The translations under genes were made by a program, and so were the position numbers. Below, piece by piece: positions 1 to 9,611 of a DNA stretch of 21,335 nt (positions are counted from its first letter, which is position 1; every line of letters begins with the position of its first letter). The notes below the pieces were generated by a model, which was given only the letters and a program-made list of their open reading frames with translations, had not been told where the DNA came from and did no database searches. The stretch comes from Gnetum montanum (taxonomy: Eukaryota > Streptophyta > Gnetopsida > Gnetales > Gnetaceae). The DNA is taken from NCBI GenBank assembly GCA_015680685.1, contig MNCI01036134.1, positions 1-21,335 of the forward strand. Direction: 5' to 3'.

Positions 1-29
1 AAGTGTTAAATCACATGTTGATATCTTCC

Positions 30-440
30 TATATTTAACTTAATTTAAATTAGATTTTTAATATTTTAGTATTTTAGTAATATTTTACCATACATATCCT
101 AAACTTACACCAACATTGCTAGGTTACCAAGTGTTGATTACGAGGTTAACATATTCATGCTCGAAACTAGTCATACGCATGCTACGCAATTAATGTACAA
201 GGAAATGTAAATTATTAACTAAGTGGGTAGAGAAAGTAAATGTTAACTAAGTTACATCGAAAATTAATTTGCATGAAATGTAAATTTAAGCTATGTCAAA
301 GTGTTGCATTGAATAGAAATTAATCTTCATCTTATCGCCATTCATAGATGGTGTCCAAATACAATCCACTTAAATAAGACTGTATAATTACAAATTCTAA
401 GTGTAACAAAAACAAACTACAAGAGTTCTATTGCGGGACT
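30..440 (-). repeat. Degenerate LTR remnant of the same retrotransposon family
   Basis: The stretch follows, block by block, the middle of the LTRs found at 1844-2680 and 11832-12658. Recognisable blocks in the same order are: a TTTAACTTAA block near 34-46; a 'catacatatcct' block near 90 (LTR: 'cgtacacatcct'); 'ggttaccaagtgtt' near 123; 'cgcatgct' near 176; a block near 330 matching the LTR poly(A)-signal area; and 'ctattgcggg' near 429 (LTR: 'ctactgtggg'). Substitutions and small indels are frequent, so this copy is much older than the others. Neither terminus can be placed and the left side runs off the window. It may be a solo LTR or the end of a truncated element. Confidence 0.55.
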
Positions 441-1455
441 AAAAATGATGCATTTAATGTGGTAGGTTGATGATATTTAGAAACTTTACTAGCCCTAGAT
501 ACATTATATGTAGGACATCGTAGCTACAATGACGTTGTAGTGGATTCAAAAAATGCTTCACCACCTACAAATTTGGAATGAAAATATAAAATAAGATATC
601 CAAGTTTTAGGAATTAATGTTAATTTAGTTCTTACCAAGTGAATGATGAAAATAACAAAAAAACTAATCCATATACTTGGAAGAAGGCTACAACAAAGCT
701 TCCATAACATTAATATGAAGTGAAGGTAAAATAACTTTATTAAATGTAATGTATTTAAAGATAATGCCATTTTTAAAAAGTTATAAACATTTTGTGCCAT
801 GAATTTCTAAAAATAGATAATTACATCACTAATAAAATGACTTTATGAAATTGATTTTTGGGGATAATTTTTATATTTTTGAAATTTCTAAGATTTTAGA
901 AAATAATTCTAAAATTGTTAATTTAATAGATTTTATTAGAATAAAGGTAGCAAGTCATTGAGATAATATTTTAAATTTAAAATTATGTGAATATTCAGTT
1001 TCTGACATTTATTTCAAAGCATTTAAAAATTGCATTAACATAAACAAGTAGGACTCACCTCTTAGAAGTTACAAGTCTTAATAAGAAGTTAGGAAAAACT
1101 CAAAAAATACTTGAATATATTAAAATATGATATAATAATATTCATATACCTTAAAGTACCAATGTATAATCTTAGAAGATAGGTTAATGACACATTCACA
1201 ATTGGATTCAAACACTACCAAGTTCACATGTAGTTAAAGAGTAACTACAAGTTCATGCCTCAATATGACATCCCTTACTAGTTGATAATATAGTTTAATG
1301 ATATTAAAACCAAAACTTGATGATAACTCATTGCAACCAAGCCGCATATTTTAACATAAAGGTTCACTTCTACTTTTGTACCAAATATCAGGATTTGTTA
1401 AAATAGATCCATAGCTTTAATATTGATTCTACATGCATTCCATGTCAGCCTAGAG
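441..1455. other. AT-rich stretch with no recognisable gene
   Basis: All frames are closed at short intervals and the composition is strongly AT-rich with many short A and T runs. The longest frame (558-800, minus) is a hydrophobic F/L/I-rich string of the kind AT-rich DNA gives by chance. I see no splice-bounded domain, RNA gene or terminal repeats. Confidence 0.5.
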
Positions 1456-1460
1456 ACAAA

Positions 1461-1843
1461 CAACATATTCAAAAGATAAATAAAAACACTCTTTAGTAAA
1501 ATATGAATAGTAGTTGAACTAAAAATATATGTGCAACATATTCTTTTAGGAGATAGGAATGTTGAAAACCAAAACAATTTAATTACAAGTACACCTCATA
1601 ATATATAGCCAACAACATATTAAAAAGTCAAGATAAAAATGTGAAGTTAAAAACATCCTTTAGTAAAATATAAATAGCAATTGAATTAAAACTACACAAG
1701 CTAACATCTATTTATAGGATAGGGGTAAGGGAGGAGGATGCTATAACCAAAACAATTTGACTATGGGTACACCTAAAGACATTATATTGGAAAAATAAGA
1801 AATATATATTTTCAAGGAAGGGGGAGAGCGGATGTTGGAACCT
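1461..1843 (-). repeat. Two to three degenerate copies of a dispersed repeat, the last one interrupted by element 1
   Basis: Copy 1 starts at 1461 and copy 2 at about 1613, both with 'caacatat'. Both contain 'ctttagtaaaata' (1491, 1658) and 'aaccaaaacaattt' (1567, 1745), followed by 'acacct'. Offsets of 152 to 178 bp show indels between copies. A third, poorer copy begins near 1790, runs to 'ggatgttggaacc' at 1843 and resumes beyond the element at 12662 with 'ccaaaacaatttgacta'. Read on the minus strand, the resumed part leads into a tRNA-like head (12662-12750), so these may be 5'-truncated bodies of a SINE-like repeat. The family itself is not identified. Confidence 0.5.
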
Positions 1844-2680
1844 GATGAGTAGCGAGGTACCCCTACGCTCAACCATATGAATATGAGTGTTTCACACACA
1901 ATCCGGTTGAATTCCATGGACTAAGTGCCTATGTGCCTTTGTGGAACAAGGATAGATTGGTTGATTGTTATCTTCCCAAACTTACTTGTATGTCATGATT
2001 GTATGGTTAAGTAAGATTGAGGCATATGATTTTTATAGCTTTTATGTTTTTGTCTCGCTGCTAATAAGGGAGGAGAGAGAGATAACTAAGTGAGTAATTT
2101 AACTTAACTACTAAATAACTAGGCTTTAACTAATCTTAACACTAGTATCTATTCTCACTTGCCGTACACATCCTGAACCAGTGCAACACTACTGGGATTA
2201 CCAAATGCTAATTGTTACTAGGTTACTAAGTGTTACACGCATGCTCAAAGTGATTGTACTAAGTGTACTTACTTAGGAGAGTTGTAGGATGAGAGAGAAT
2301 CATTAATTAACTAAGAAAGCATTTAATAACAGTAATTAACATTAACTAATCTATTTTGGATGCTGCAAGGTTTATCATGAAGTTCGTCTTTATTGCCGTA
2401 CACAAAGTATGCTCAGGTACACAATGCTTGAATAAAGATTTGTTCATTTGATGACTCCTACTGTGGGCACATAGAAATAATTCTAACTATGGAGGGAAGA
2501 AAAGGCAAGAGTTTGGCTAAGGGCTAACTATCTAACTACAAAACCAAGTGTGCCTGCCTCTTATTTACAAGAAAGGAGGCAAGTCTCGATATCGAGTATC
2601 CGACATCGCATGGTAGGCTTTGATATCATGTACCCAATATTGTGAATGCAATATCACATACTTGATATCATGGTTCATCA
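1844..2680 (-). repeat. 3' LTR of element 1
   Basis: On the plus strand it starts TGATGAG at 1844 and ends TTCATCA at 2680. It aligns along its length with 11832-12658 and, less closely, with 16867-17873. The poly(A) signal AATAAA is read on the minus strand at 2389-2394. The TATA box seen in the other two LTRs is changed here: the minus strand reads TGTAAATA at 2562-2569. The outer U3 end (2588-2680) is a run of GATATC-like half palindromes. Confidence 0.92.
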
Positions 2681-2694
2681 TGCCCCCACGACTA
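2681..2694 (-). promoter_or_regulatory. Polypurine tract of element 1 (plus-strand primer)
   Basis: Immediately inside the 3' LTR the minus strand reads TAGTCGTGGGGGCA and then the LTR begins TGATGA. A G-rich tract at this position is where plus-strand DNA synthesis of LTR retrotransposons starts. Element 2 has the homologous AGTCATGGGGGTA at 17874-17888. Confidence 0.7.
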
Positions 2695-3171
2695 AATGAA
2701 AACTTGTCCTTGAGTTCCTTACAAAATATTGGGAAGGTATGGGATTATTAACCAATTGACAGCTAATGGTGGAATGGGATGAGAAACTCAATGTGCCTAG
2801 TGAATGGATCAATAAGAATATTACAACATTATTATTCATGACCATTGTGGTGAGCACTTGTACATAAATGACATTCAGGCCTTTCTTTGGCAGCTTGAAG
2901 AGAAAGAGAGAGAAAGAAGATGAAGTGTGTTGTCACCAATGCTGAGGTTGCGTCTTCTGTTGTTTATCCATAGCCACACCACCAGACTTGCTCCTTTCAT
3001 AAATGCTCCAGTTTTGGTCCATCCTGAGTGCTTCCTCCAAGCCCAATCCATTGTTTGTATGATCACCATATGCATGCATAACACAGTCACAAATGAGCAA
3101 GGATAGATAAACCATAATGCAGTTGATACCTTGCCTCGATATGAAGCGCATTGGTTGAGTTGTGGTTATGG

Positions 3172-3384
3172 GAAGTGGCTCAAAGATTTAACACTGGTGA
3201 CTACACAAGATGTAGGGGCTAGGTGAATAGTAAAATGGAAAAAATTGTGCCAAGGCCCCCACGACTAAGAGTGAACCTCTGGTAGCTATAAGATGGAAAA
3301 ATATGAGGAACAAGAAAGATGGGAAAAATAACAACGGAAATGGCAATAAAATGCGTTACATGGATGGGGATGAAACAAGAAATG
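3172..3384. repeat. Segment A, duplicated at 3828-4040
   Basis: The 213-bp stretch is repeated at exactly the same length at 3828-4040, with only a few substitutions. The second copy is bounded on both sides by single N (3827 and 4041). Element 2 has the homologous sequence once. This looks like an unmerged contig rather than a biological duplication. Confidence 0.85.
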
Positions 3385-3739
3385 ATTGATTGCAGGAAAT
3401 GTGCAAGGAAAAGAACTTAACAATTGCACCAAAAAGGAATGCTAGTGGGTCCTCCCCAAAGCAGGCTCATGCCTTTTATGCCCTGACAAACCCACAAATC
3501 AAAGAGTCCGTAGGCTCTAAGAATGTCATTTGGAAGCAAGAGTTAAATACTTACCCACAAGAATTCACCAAAGAAAAATAATGCATCAACCCAGAAATGG
3601 ACTAATGATAAAACCGACAATGAGGTGGAAAAATGGGAAGAAATATGGAGAGGAGAGAATGGAATGGAATCCCAAGAACAAGGTTGTGTAAAGTCCCTTG
3701 TGTATTTTATGGTTAATGTAACTGAGCAGAACTCATCCC

Positions 3740-3826
3740 TAATCCATACTCAAACAAACTACATCCAGTGAGCTCGCATCAACACACTTGACCAATCCAT
3801 CCACTTGAAGCAACAAGAATGCTTCT
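3740..3826. repeat. Segment C, duplicated at 4419-4505
   Basis: The 87 bp from 'taatccatactc' to 'gcttct' recur at 4419-4505 with about one difference. The first copy ends at the N of 3827 and the second begins just after the N of 4418. This is what two overlapping contig ends left unjoined would look like. Confidence 0.85.
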
Positions 3827-4041
3827 NGAAGTGGCTCAAAGATTTATCACTGGTGACTACACAAGATGTAGGGGTTAGGTGAATAGTAAAATGGAAAAAA
3901 TTGTGCCAAGGCCCCCACGACTAAGAGTGAACCTCTGGTAGCTATAAGATGGAAAAATATGAGGAACAAGAAACATGGGAAAAATAACAACGGCAATGGC
4001 AATAAAATGCGTTACATGGATGGGGATGAAACAAGAAATGN

Positions 4042-4417
4042 TGATTTATTATGTCTAAGGGGTGTGCTTTGAATTCTTACTTTTTTTTGCATGAGAACCA
4101 CACCATGCAAAGACTTATTTTTATTCACTCGACTTCTAGATTTTTGAACAATGTTAGAATGTTGGAAAACCCAAGAAAAAGCATCCAAGCACCCAAGAGA
4201 ATGGCTAGCACAAATGCATCGAATCCCCTTGAAGTCACACCCTTTTCATCCTTTGAGTCTTTCCTTGGTTTGAAAAGTACCAAACCATCAATTCATTAAC
4301 AAATTTACTTAGAAAAAAGGGGATTGTATATTTCCAAGCCAAAGGAGACCATAGAGTTGTATGGATGAGTGGATGACATGGACTCATTACCTGTTTTACC
4401 AAAAGAACCATACCTTA
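4042..4417. repeat. Segment B, duplicated at 4639-5014
   Basis: The 376-bp stretch recurs at exactly the same length at 4639-5014 with a handful of substitutions. The first copy is bounded by single N at 4041 and 4418. Each copy contains an 82-codon plus-strand frame, but that frame is not conserved in element 2 (19145-19575), so I do not call it a gene. Confidence 0.85.
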
Positions 4418-5154
4418 NTAATCCATACTCAAACAAACTACATCCAGTGAACTCGCATCAACACACTTGACCAATCCATCCACTTGAAGCAACAAGAATG
4501 CTTCTACAAAGAGTCCCCACCATTTCGAGGAGAGCGAGATGGAGAAGTAGGAAGCGAGAAAGGACCTTAGTTAGAAGGAACCTTCAAGCATGGGTAACAT
4601 TTCTTTCTAGTTCCATAACCAGTGCTTGTAGCCCCTATTGATTTATTATGTCTAAGGGGTGTGCGTTGAATTCTTACTTTTTTTTGCATGAGAACCACAC
4701 CATGCAAAGACTTATTTTTATTCACTCGACTTCTAGATTTTTGAACAATGTTAGAATGTTGGAAAACCCAAGAAAAAGCATCCAAGCACCCAAGAGAATG
4801 GCTAGCACAAATGCATCGAATCCCCTTGAAGTCACACCCTTTTCATCCTTTGAGTCTTTCCTTGGTTTGAAAAGTACCCAACCATCAATTCATTAACAAA
4901 TTTACTTAGAAAAAAGGGGATTGTATATTTCCAAGCCAAAGGAGACCATAGAGTTGTATGGATGAGTGGATGACATGGACTCATTACCTGTTTTACCAAA
5001 AGAACCATACCTTAATATCAACATCATAATTCAAAGGTAAAAACCAAACATTAGCAATCAATATGATATAATTCAATCCACCATCATGAGCACTTATTGG
5101 ATGACAAATAAAAGTAAATTAAGCAAACAAAGAAATAGTAAAAATATGAATGAT

Positions 5155-5236
5155 GGTGTAAAACAAAAATAAGAAAAGTTGGAAAATGTGTAAAAAAAAA
5201 TGTGTGAAACAAAAACGTGTAAAACAAAAATTCAAA
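5155..5236. repeat. Low-complexity 'gtaaaacaaaaa' short repeats in element 1
   Basis: Five imperfect copies of a 'tgtaaaacaaaaa' type unit lie here. The homologous place in element 2 (19737-19866) has a longer array, so the array length changes within the family. Confidence 0.7.
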
Positions 5237-5384
5237 AAGAACTGAGGGCCTAAAATGGGTAGCATAGGTGGCTATCTCCCCCATGACTGAGTTGGAAGGA
5301 GGAGATCTGAAATAGTGAGCAAGGTTGTCCATTAACATAGGTAGCATGTGTATTGGCTATCCTAAGCTTATGGAAAGGTTTGGT

Positions 5385-5654
5385 TTATTGCACATTGACC
5401 AACAACTTATTGTTTGGGCTCTCAGGTTTGTATATTGTCATGGCCCCTAAAGGAGAAGTTGAATAAATAATATAAGATCCTTCCCACAGTGTTTGAAATT
5501 TAGTATATTGTGGCGCATGTGTGGGATTGCAGTAGAGAACCTTATCTCTCGGTTGATATTTACCTTTTCTAATCCTTAGGTCATGACGTTGTTTATTGGT
5601 TGCCTTGTGCAACTCGTTAGATGATAGGGTAGCTAGTTGGTTTTCATCTATCAA
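5385..5654 (-). pseudogene. Integrase C-terminal domain of element 1 (frameshifted remnant)
   Basis: The 89-residue open frame contains RIRKGKYQPRDKVLYCNP (about residues 28-45) and, near residues 53-60, KFQTLWEG. This matches the C-terminal module of Ty3/gypsy integrases, where a 'hkvGDkVLL' type stretch is followed by a 'KfqsrWeGPy' type motif; here the Pro-Tyr part is Ser-Tyr. The domain is thought to help bind DNA and target integration. It is in a different frame from the catalytic core upstream (5678-6246), so the protein is broken between them. No chromodomain is visible after it, which fits the Athila/Tat group better than chromoviruses. Confidence 0.75.
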
Positions 5655-5677
5655 GTTAAGGGTACCAACTGTTGTTT

Positions 5678-6246
5678 CTATGCTAGATCAAGGTCAAGGT
5701 TGAGGTCACATGCCATGGATAGTGTACAGAGCTCAGTTTGAATGGGAAGCGTTGGTAATTTACTGTACACTAACTCATAGGGAGAGTAGCCTGTAGGGAG
5801 TTTCCATGTGGAGCGGTATGCCCAAAGAGCATTGTTCAGTTTAGTGCTCCAGTCTTGCCTAAACTTGCTAATAGTTTTTGTCAATATTTTCATAATCTCC
5901 ATGTTGGTGACTTCGGCTTGACTATTCACTTGGGGGTGGTATGATGTTGTTAGTTTGTGTTCAACGCCTAAGCGTTGCATTAATTTCCAAAAAGTTGCAC
6001 CTGTGAAGTGGATACCATTTTCTGAAATAAGTGCAGGAGGCACACCAAACCTATTTATGAGTTGTTGTTAAACAAATTGTGTAGCTGTAGATGATGTAAA
6101 ATCCTTAACAGTAGATGCTTCTACCCATTTAGTGAGGTAATCAATAGCAAGAATAATATAAGCTTTTCCATTAGACATTGGTGTAATTGGCCTCATAAAA
6201 TCAATTCCCCAAATGTCGAAGGGTCTAACGGTTGGATCCATTATTG
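5678..6246 (-). pseudogene. Integrase catalytic core of element 1 (inactive)
   Basis: On the minus strand, 'FDIWGIDFM' holds the first catalytic Asp, 'LISENGIHF' sits where the second Asp normally is, and 'SQAEVTNMEI' holds the catalytic Glu. The order and spacing are those of the DDE core of Ty3/gypsy integrase, which inserts the cDNA into host DNA. Two lesions are visible: an in-frame TAA between the first and second motif (about 6067-6069) and the exchange of the second Asp for Glu. The frame ends at 5678, after which the C-terminal domain continues in another frame. Upstream, the link to the zinc-binding part is cut by the insertion at 6247-6802. Confidence 0.85.
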
Positions 6247-6802
6247 TGGATCCTTACAAGGTGAAGAAACTATAAATCTTATCATATATGCAAACATATA
6301 AGAGTAAAATAAGATTTTCTCATTTACCAATATTTTTCAACATTTTTATTGATGAACTAGAAGGTTAAATAGAAAATGTATCTATAAATCATGTCATTAA
6401 AATGGATCACTCTTGTGTAGTCGATGATGGCTGTACACCAACTTCCATCGTTAGTGTCCCAGGCTAATAGGAATTTATTCTTGGATTGGAGATCCCCCAC
6501 CTCAGTAGTAGGTGAGCCTTCTCCCTCTCAAGTTTTTATACCCATTTCCAGAGGTCTTTGTTCACACGCCTGCATTCCCAAGGGTTGGCCCAACGGTCCC
6601 TCATGACCAGCTATTGGCCAAACGGTCCCTCATGACCAAGGGTTGGCCCAACAGTTCCTTGTCACCAACTATTGGCCAAACGGTCCCTCGTGACCAACGG
6701 TTGGCCAAACGATTCCTTAATTAAAGTTAGGGGGAAAAACAAAAGAAGGAGACCTAAAAATACTTGGTTTGCAAGCAAAATAAGGATAATCTAGATTTGG
6801 AT
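6247..6802. mobile_element. Unidentified insertion splitting the integrase of element 1
   Basis: Integrase homology stops after the zinc-binding part near 6803 and resumes near 6246 with the catalytic core, so about 550 bp are foreign. 'attattg' occurs at 6240-6246 and 6803-6809 and could be a 7-bp target duplication, but the region is AT-rich and this may be chance. A short inverted pair 'atcctta/taaggat' lies near the ends (6250 and 6781). The segment holds a 29-bp minisatellite and no domain-bearing frame. It could be a non-autonomous DNA transposon or a solo LTR; I cannot assign a family. Confidence 0.5.
6576..6720. repeat. 29-bp minisatellite, five units, alternating subtypes
   Basis: Units run 6576-6604, 6605-6633, 6634-6662, 6663-6691 and 6692-6720, all exactly 29 bp. 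Each carries a near palindrome, TTGGCCCAA or TTGGCCAA, followed by an 'acggtccctcat' type stretch. Units 1 and 3 share 'aagggttggccc'; units 2 and 4 share 'ctattggccaaa'; unit 5 mixes both. The pattern implies that a two-unit block was copied. Confidence 0.92.
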
Positions 6803-7164
6803 ATTATTGGCCTACATTGTTTTGGGATGTCCATTAATTCATCCAATCTTGTGAGCACTGTCAACATGATGGGGGAATGATTGCTAGAATGAGGATCTTG
6901 ATGGCCGTTCGTCTCCCAGTGTAATGACCCCCACAAGGACCCTCATGAGCATCTTGGAGAACTCGTAGTTGATCTATATCGGGAACACATCATCAAACCA
7001 AGCCATCAGAATATACTTTGTAAAGTTGCCCATTAATTTATATAAAGTACTTGGCTTGGTGAAGAAACTATTGTTTCTTCTTAAGGTTTAACTCTTGTGG
7101 TATTTTTTGGGTGAGGAGATAGGTAAGAATGCTACTATACCAGTTTGTCTCCATGGGTGATTGA
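6803..7164 (-). pseudogene. Integrase zinc-binding region of element 1 (eroded)
   Basis: Reading the minus strand through several frame changes, a stretch equivalent to 'DAHEGPCGGHYTGRRTAIKIL' can be followed from about 6965 to 6895. It matches the His half of the HHCC module that precedes the integrase core in Ty3/gypsy elements. The Cys half lies near 6865-6830, but the expected cysteines are partly replaced and in-frame stops are present. The module normally helps the enzyme multimerise and bind LTR ends. The fragment stops where the insertion begins. Confidence 0.6.
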
Positions 7165-7732
7165 TTATTTACTACACCAGCAAAGAGGAATTCATCTAGG
7201 AAATAATCAAAAATTGGATATTCATCCTCTTTGTGTCCCATTGCAATTGAGATAAATGATCAACGACTACCTTCTCGGTGCCTTTACCATCGATCATTGT
7301 AAGATCAAACTCTTATAAGATTACAAGCCATCATATGATATAAGGGTTTACCATTGGCTTATTCATGACGGACCTTATTACACTATGATCTGTATGTATA
7401 TATACTTTATATCCCAATACATAGTATCTAAACATTTCTAGTGCAAACACTATAGCTATTAATTCTTTCTCTATGGTAGTGTAGTTAAGTTGTGCACTAG
7501 CGATACTTCTACGTGCACAGTGGATGTAATAAGGATGCTTCTGGTCATCTAACTGTGTAAGTATGGCTTCTAAGGCATAGTTGGATGCGTTAGTCATGAT
7601 ATGGAAAGGTTTGGACCAGTCAGGAGCTTGTAGAATAGGTGTTTCTACTAGCTTCTGCTTTAAAGTTTGGAAAGCTAGTTTGCATTCCATGGTCCATTTG
7701 AAAGGTACATCCTTTTTTGTTAACTCTACCAA
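7165..7732 (-). pseudogene. RNase H domain of element 1 (inactive)
   Basis: The open part is 7732-7331. It starts in the connection region with 'KDVPFKWTMECKLAFQTLK' and goes on to the RNase H fold: 'MTNASNYALEAIL' (residues 46-58), 'YTTIEKELIAIVFALEMF' and 'VYIHTDHSVI'. RNase H removes the RNA strand after reverse transcription. In active relatives the first motif is of the DASDYA type; here both Asp are Asn, so the first catalytic residue is lost, while the Glu and the later Asp remain. After 7331 the domain continues with a stop at 'PYII*' and a frame change to about 7165. Confidence 0.88.
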
Positions 7733-7740
7733 TGGTTTGG

Positions 7741-8699
7741 AAACCTTTGGAAAGTTCTCAATAAATCTCCTATAGTAGCTAGTGTGTCCAAGGAATGACC
7801 GAATATCTTTGATAGTTTCCGGTTGATGAGTAATTCCTTGGATAACTTTGATTTTCTCAGGGTCTACCTATATCCCTGTGTATGAGATTTTGTGCCCTAG
7901 TACTACTCCCTCTTGGACCATCAAATGGATTTTCTGCCAATTGAGCCTTAAATTGGTTTCTACACATCTTTTTAACACTTGCTCTAATCAATCCAAGGCT
8001 TGATCAACGTTTGCTCCATAAGTGGAGAACTCGTCCATAAAGACCTCCACATTGTTTTGTATCTATTGTTGGAATATTCTTAGAACTAATCCTTAAAACA
8101 TTGCAGGGGCATTACACAAGCCAAATAGCATCTGTTTGTATGCAAACATTCCCTAAGGACTAGTGAATGTACTCTTGGCCTGGTCTTCTGGGGCTATTTG
8201 TATTTGGTTATATCTACTATATCTATCCAAAAAACTGTAATAGTGATGCCCTGTGATGGTGTCTAAGACTTGGTCAACAAATGCCAATGGAAAGTGATAT
8301 TTGAATGTTACCATATTCAGTAACTTGAAATCTATGCACATCCTCCATTTGCCTCCCTTTTTAGGCACAATAACTAAGGGGCTAACCCATTTGCTATCAA
8401 CAGTGGGGTATATGAACCCATCCTTGAGAAGCTATTCAATTTCTTCCTTGACTACTTGCTTTAGCTTTGGGTTCAAATGCCTTTGTGGTTGTCTTTTAGG
8501 CTTCATGGAGGGGTTGGTGTATATCCTAGGATCTATTCCAGTTAATTCGGGATATGATCAAGAAAATGCTTTTGACCATCTATTGATTACCTTCAAATGT
8601 TTCTTTTTTTGTTGCGGAGCAAGCTTCACGTTGATAATTACCAGTCTTCCATTCTTAAGGAATATGTATTCCATACTAGTGGGAAATAGTTTTGCTTAA
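7741..8699 (-). pseudogene. Reverse transcriptase of element 1 (inactive)
   Basis: On the minus strand the order of RT motifs is clear: 'RQPQRHLNPKLKQVV' near 8485-8440; 'DGFIYPTVDSKWVSPL'; 'PKKGGKWRMCIDFKLLN' (from 8368); 'YSFLDRYSRYNQIQIAPED', which keeps the first catalytic Asp but has Arg for the usual Gly twice; 'FGLCNAPA'; and 'VFMDEF' near 8040 in place of the FMDD box. RT copies the element's RNA into DNA. The second Asp of the catalytic pair is Glu and at least four in-frame stops are present, so the enzyme is dead. The motif style is that of the Athila/Tat group of Ty3/gypsy. RT and RNase H are in one frame; protease is in another. Confidence 0.9.
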
Positions 8700-8879
8700 A
8701 TTTCTTCGGGATTTCCAACTTCCCCCAATTGAGATTTTCGAGGTTAAGACTTGGAAGTTGGTGGCGGACTTGTTCTAATGCATCTATGCTATAATGTAAG
8801 TGAAAGTCAAATCCTCAATTGGTTCCATGCATATGATTGCACTACTTTCTTGATCAGCTATCAGCCACTGGGTGTCTTC

Positions 8880-9611
8880 CTATCGTGTGGTTTCTGCATA
8901 CAGGCATCTTTGTATGTTGATCACTTGTGCACACTGATTGCATGTAGGCAATGTTAAACTTTGCACAACCCATAACCTCTGCACGCAATTACACCCTGTG
9001 TCACTGTATGCGATGCATGGAACTTTCTTCTTCTTGATCTTTCTGAATGTGTTTTCCTTTGATATTTCTAGGGAAAGATCACAGATTCCTAGGTGCACGT
9101 CAACTGTGCTTAGCCATGCTCTTCCCATTATGACTGGGAAGTTCCCCTTACCGTTCACCTGTATCACTAGGAAATCAGTTGGGTATGACCATCCACAAAT
9201 AGTGGTAACAATGTCCTCAACTAGTCCCAATGGGACAGTGATGGACTGATCAGCCAACTCTAGATGAATGTTGCTCTTTTTTGATGGAGGCAGGTTCTAG
9301 GCCTTATACATTTCTTGAGAAATCAAGTTGACACTGGAACCTAAATCCAAAAGAGCCTTGCACGGTTCATTTCCAGCGATTTGTAAATATATCAAAGGAC
9401 TCCCAGGATCAGAGAATTTCTTGGGAAGATGGCCAGCTTTGATCCAATTGGTGACGGCATGTGTTAGCATGACCGTATGCGTTGAGTATGGTGGTTGAGT
9501 TGAAGGAGGCTCCAAAGTTTTGATTGATACTAAGGCATCTAAGGAATCAGCCACTTGTGATTGCAAGGGCTTGGTTGGACTGTTGGTTTTAAAGAAAGGT
9601 CTTTTCTTCAT
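8880..9611 (-). pseudogene. Aspartic protease of element 1 (inactive)
   Basis: The retropepsin fold is recognisable from 'LIYLQIAGNEPCKALLDLGSSVNLIS' in two parts, through 'SITVPLGLVEDI' to 'FPVIMGRAWLSTVD'. Retropepsins cut the Gag-Pol polyprotein and need an Asp-Ser/Thr-Gly triad. Here the triad reads Asp-Leu-Gly (residues 89-91 from 9611); element 2 has Asp-Ser-Gly at the same place, so TCA has become TTA. An in-frame TAG at 9297-9299 replaces a Trp codon kept in element 2. The frame runs on to 8880 and is in phase with the gag frame upstream. Confidence 0.9.

Larger units (their letters stand above)
2695..5384 (-). other. Long non-coding 3' region of element 1 between integrase and 3' LTR
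   Basis: The region is collinear with 17889-19951 of element 2, with short conserved islands such as a shared 'gtgggtcctccccaaagcaggctcatgcc'-type block near 3445 and 18657, but no reading frame is conserved between the two. In Athila-type elements this position can hold an envelope-like gene; I find no transmembrane or coat-like frame and do not call one. Two further copies of the polypurine-tract-like motif lie at 3256-3267 and 5278-5288. About 680 bp here are probably an assembly duplication (single N at 3827, 4041 and 4418). Confidence 0.65.

Noticed and set aside
4051-4896. Two near-identical 82-codon plus-strand frames (4051-4299 and 4648-4896) as a conserved gene pair
   Set aside because: Their identity comes from the duplicated segment B, probably an assembly artefact. 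The homologous region of element 2 does not keep the frame.
5084-5347. Hydrophobic frame after integrase as an envelope-like protein
   Set aside because: The Phe/Tyr/Leu-rich string is the antisense of the A-rich 'gtaaaacaaaaa' array and is frame-disrupted in element 2.
8301-8699. A 132-codon plus-strand frame rich in Phe, Leu and Ser
   Set aside because: It is the antisense of the reverse transcriptase region and has no independent evidence.
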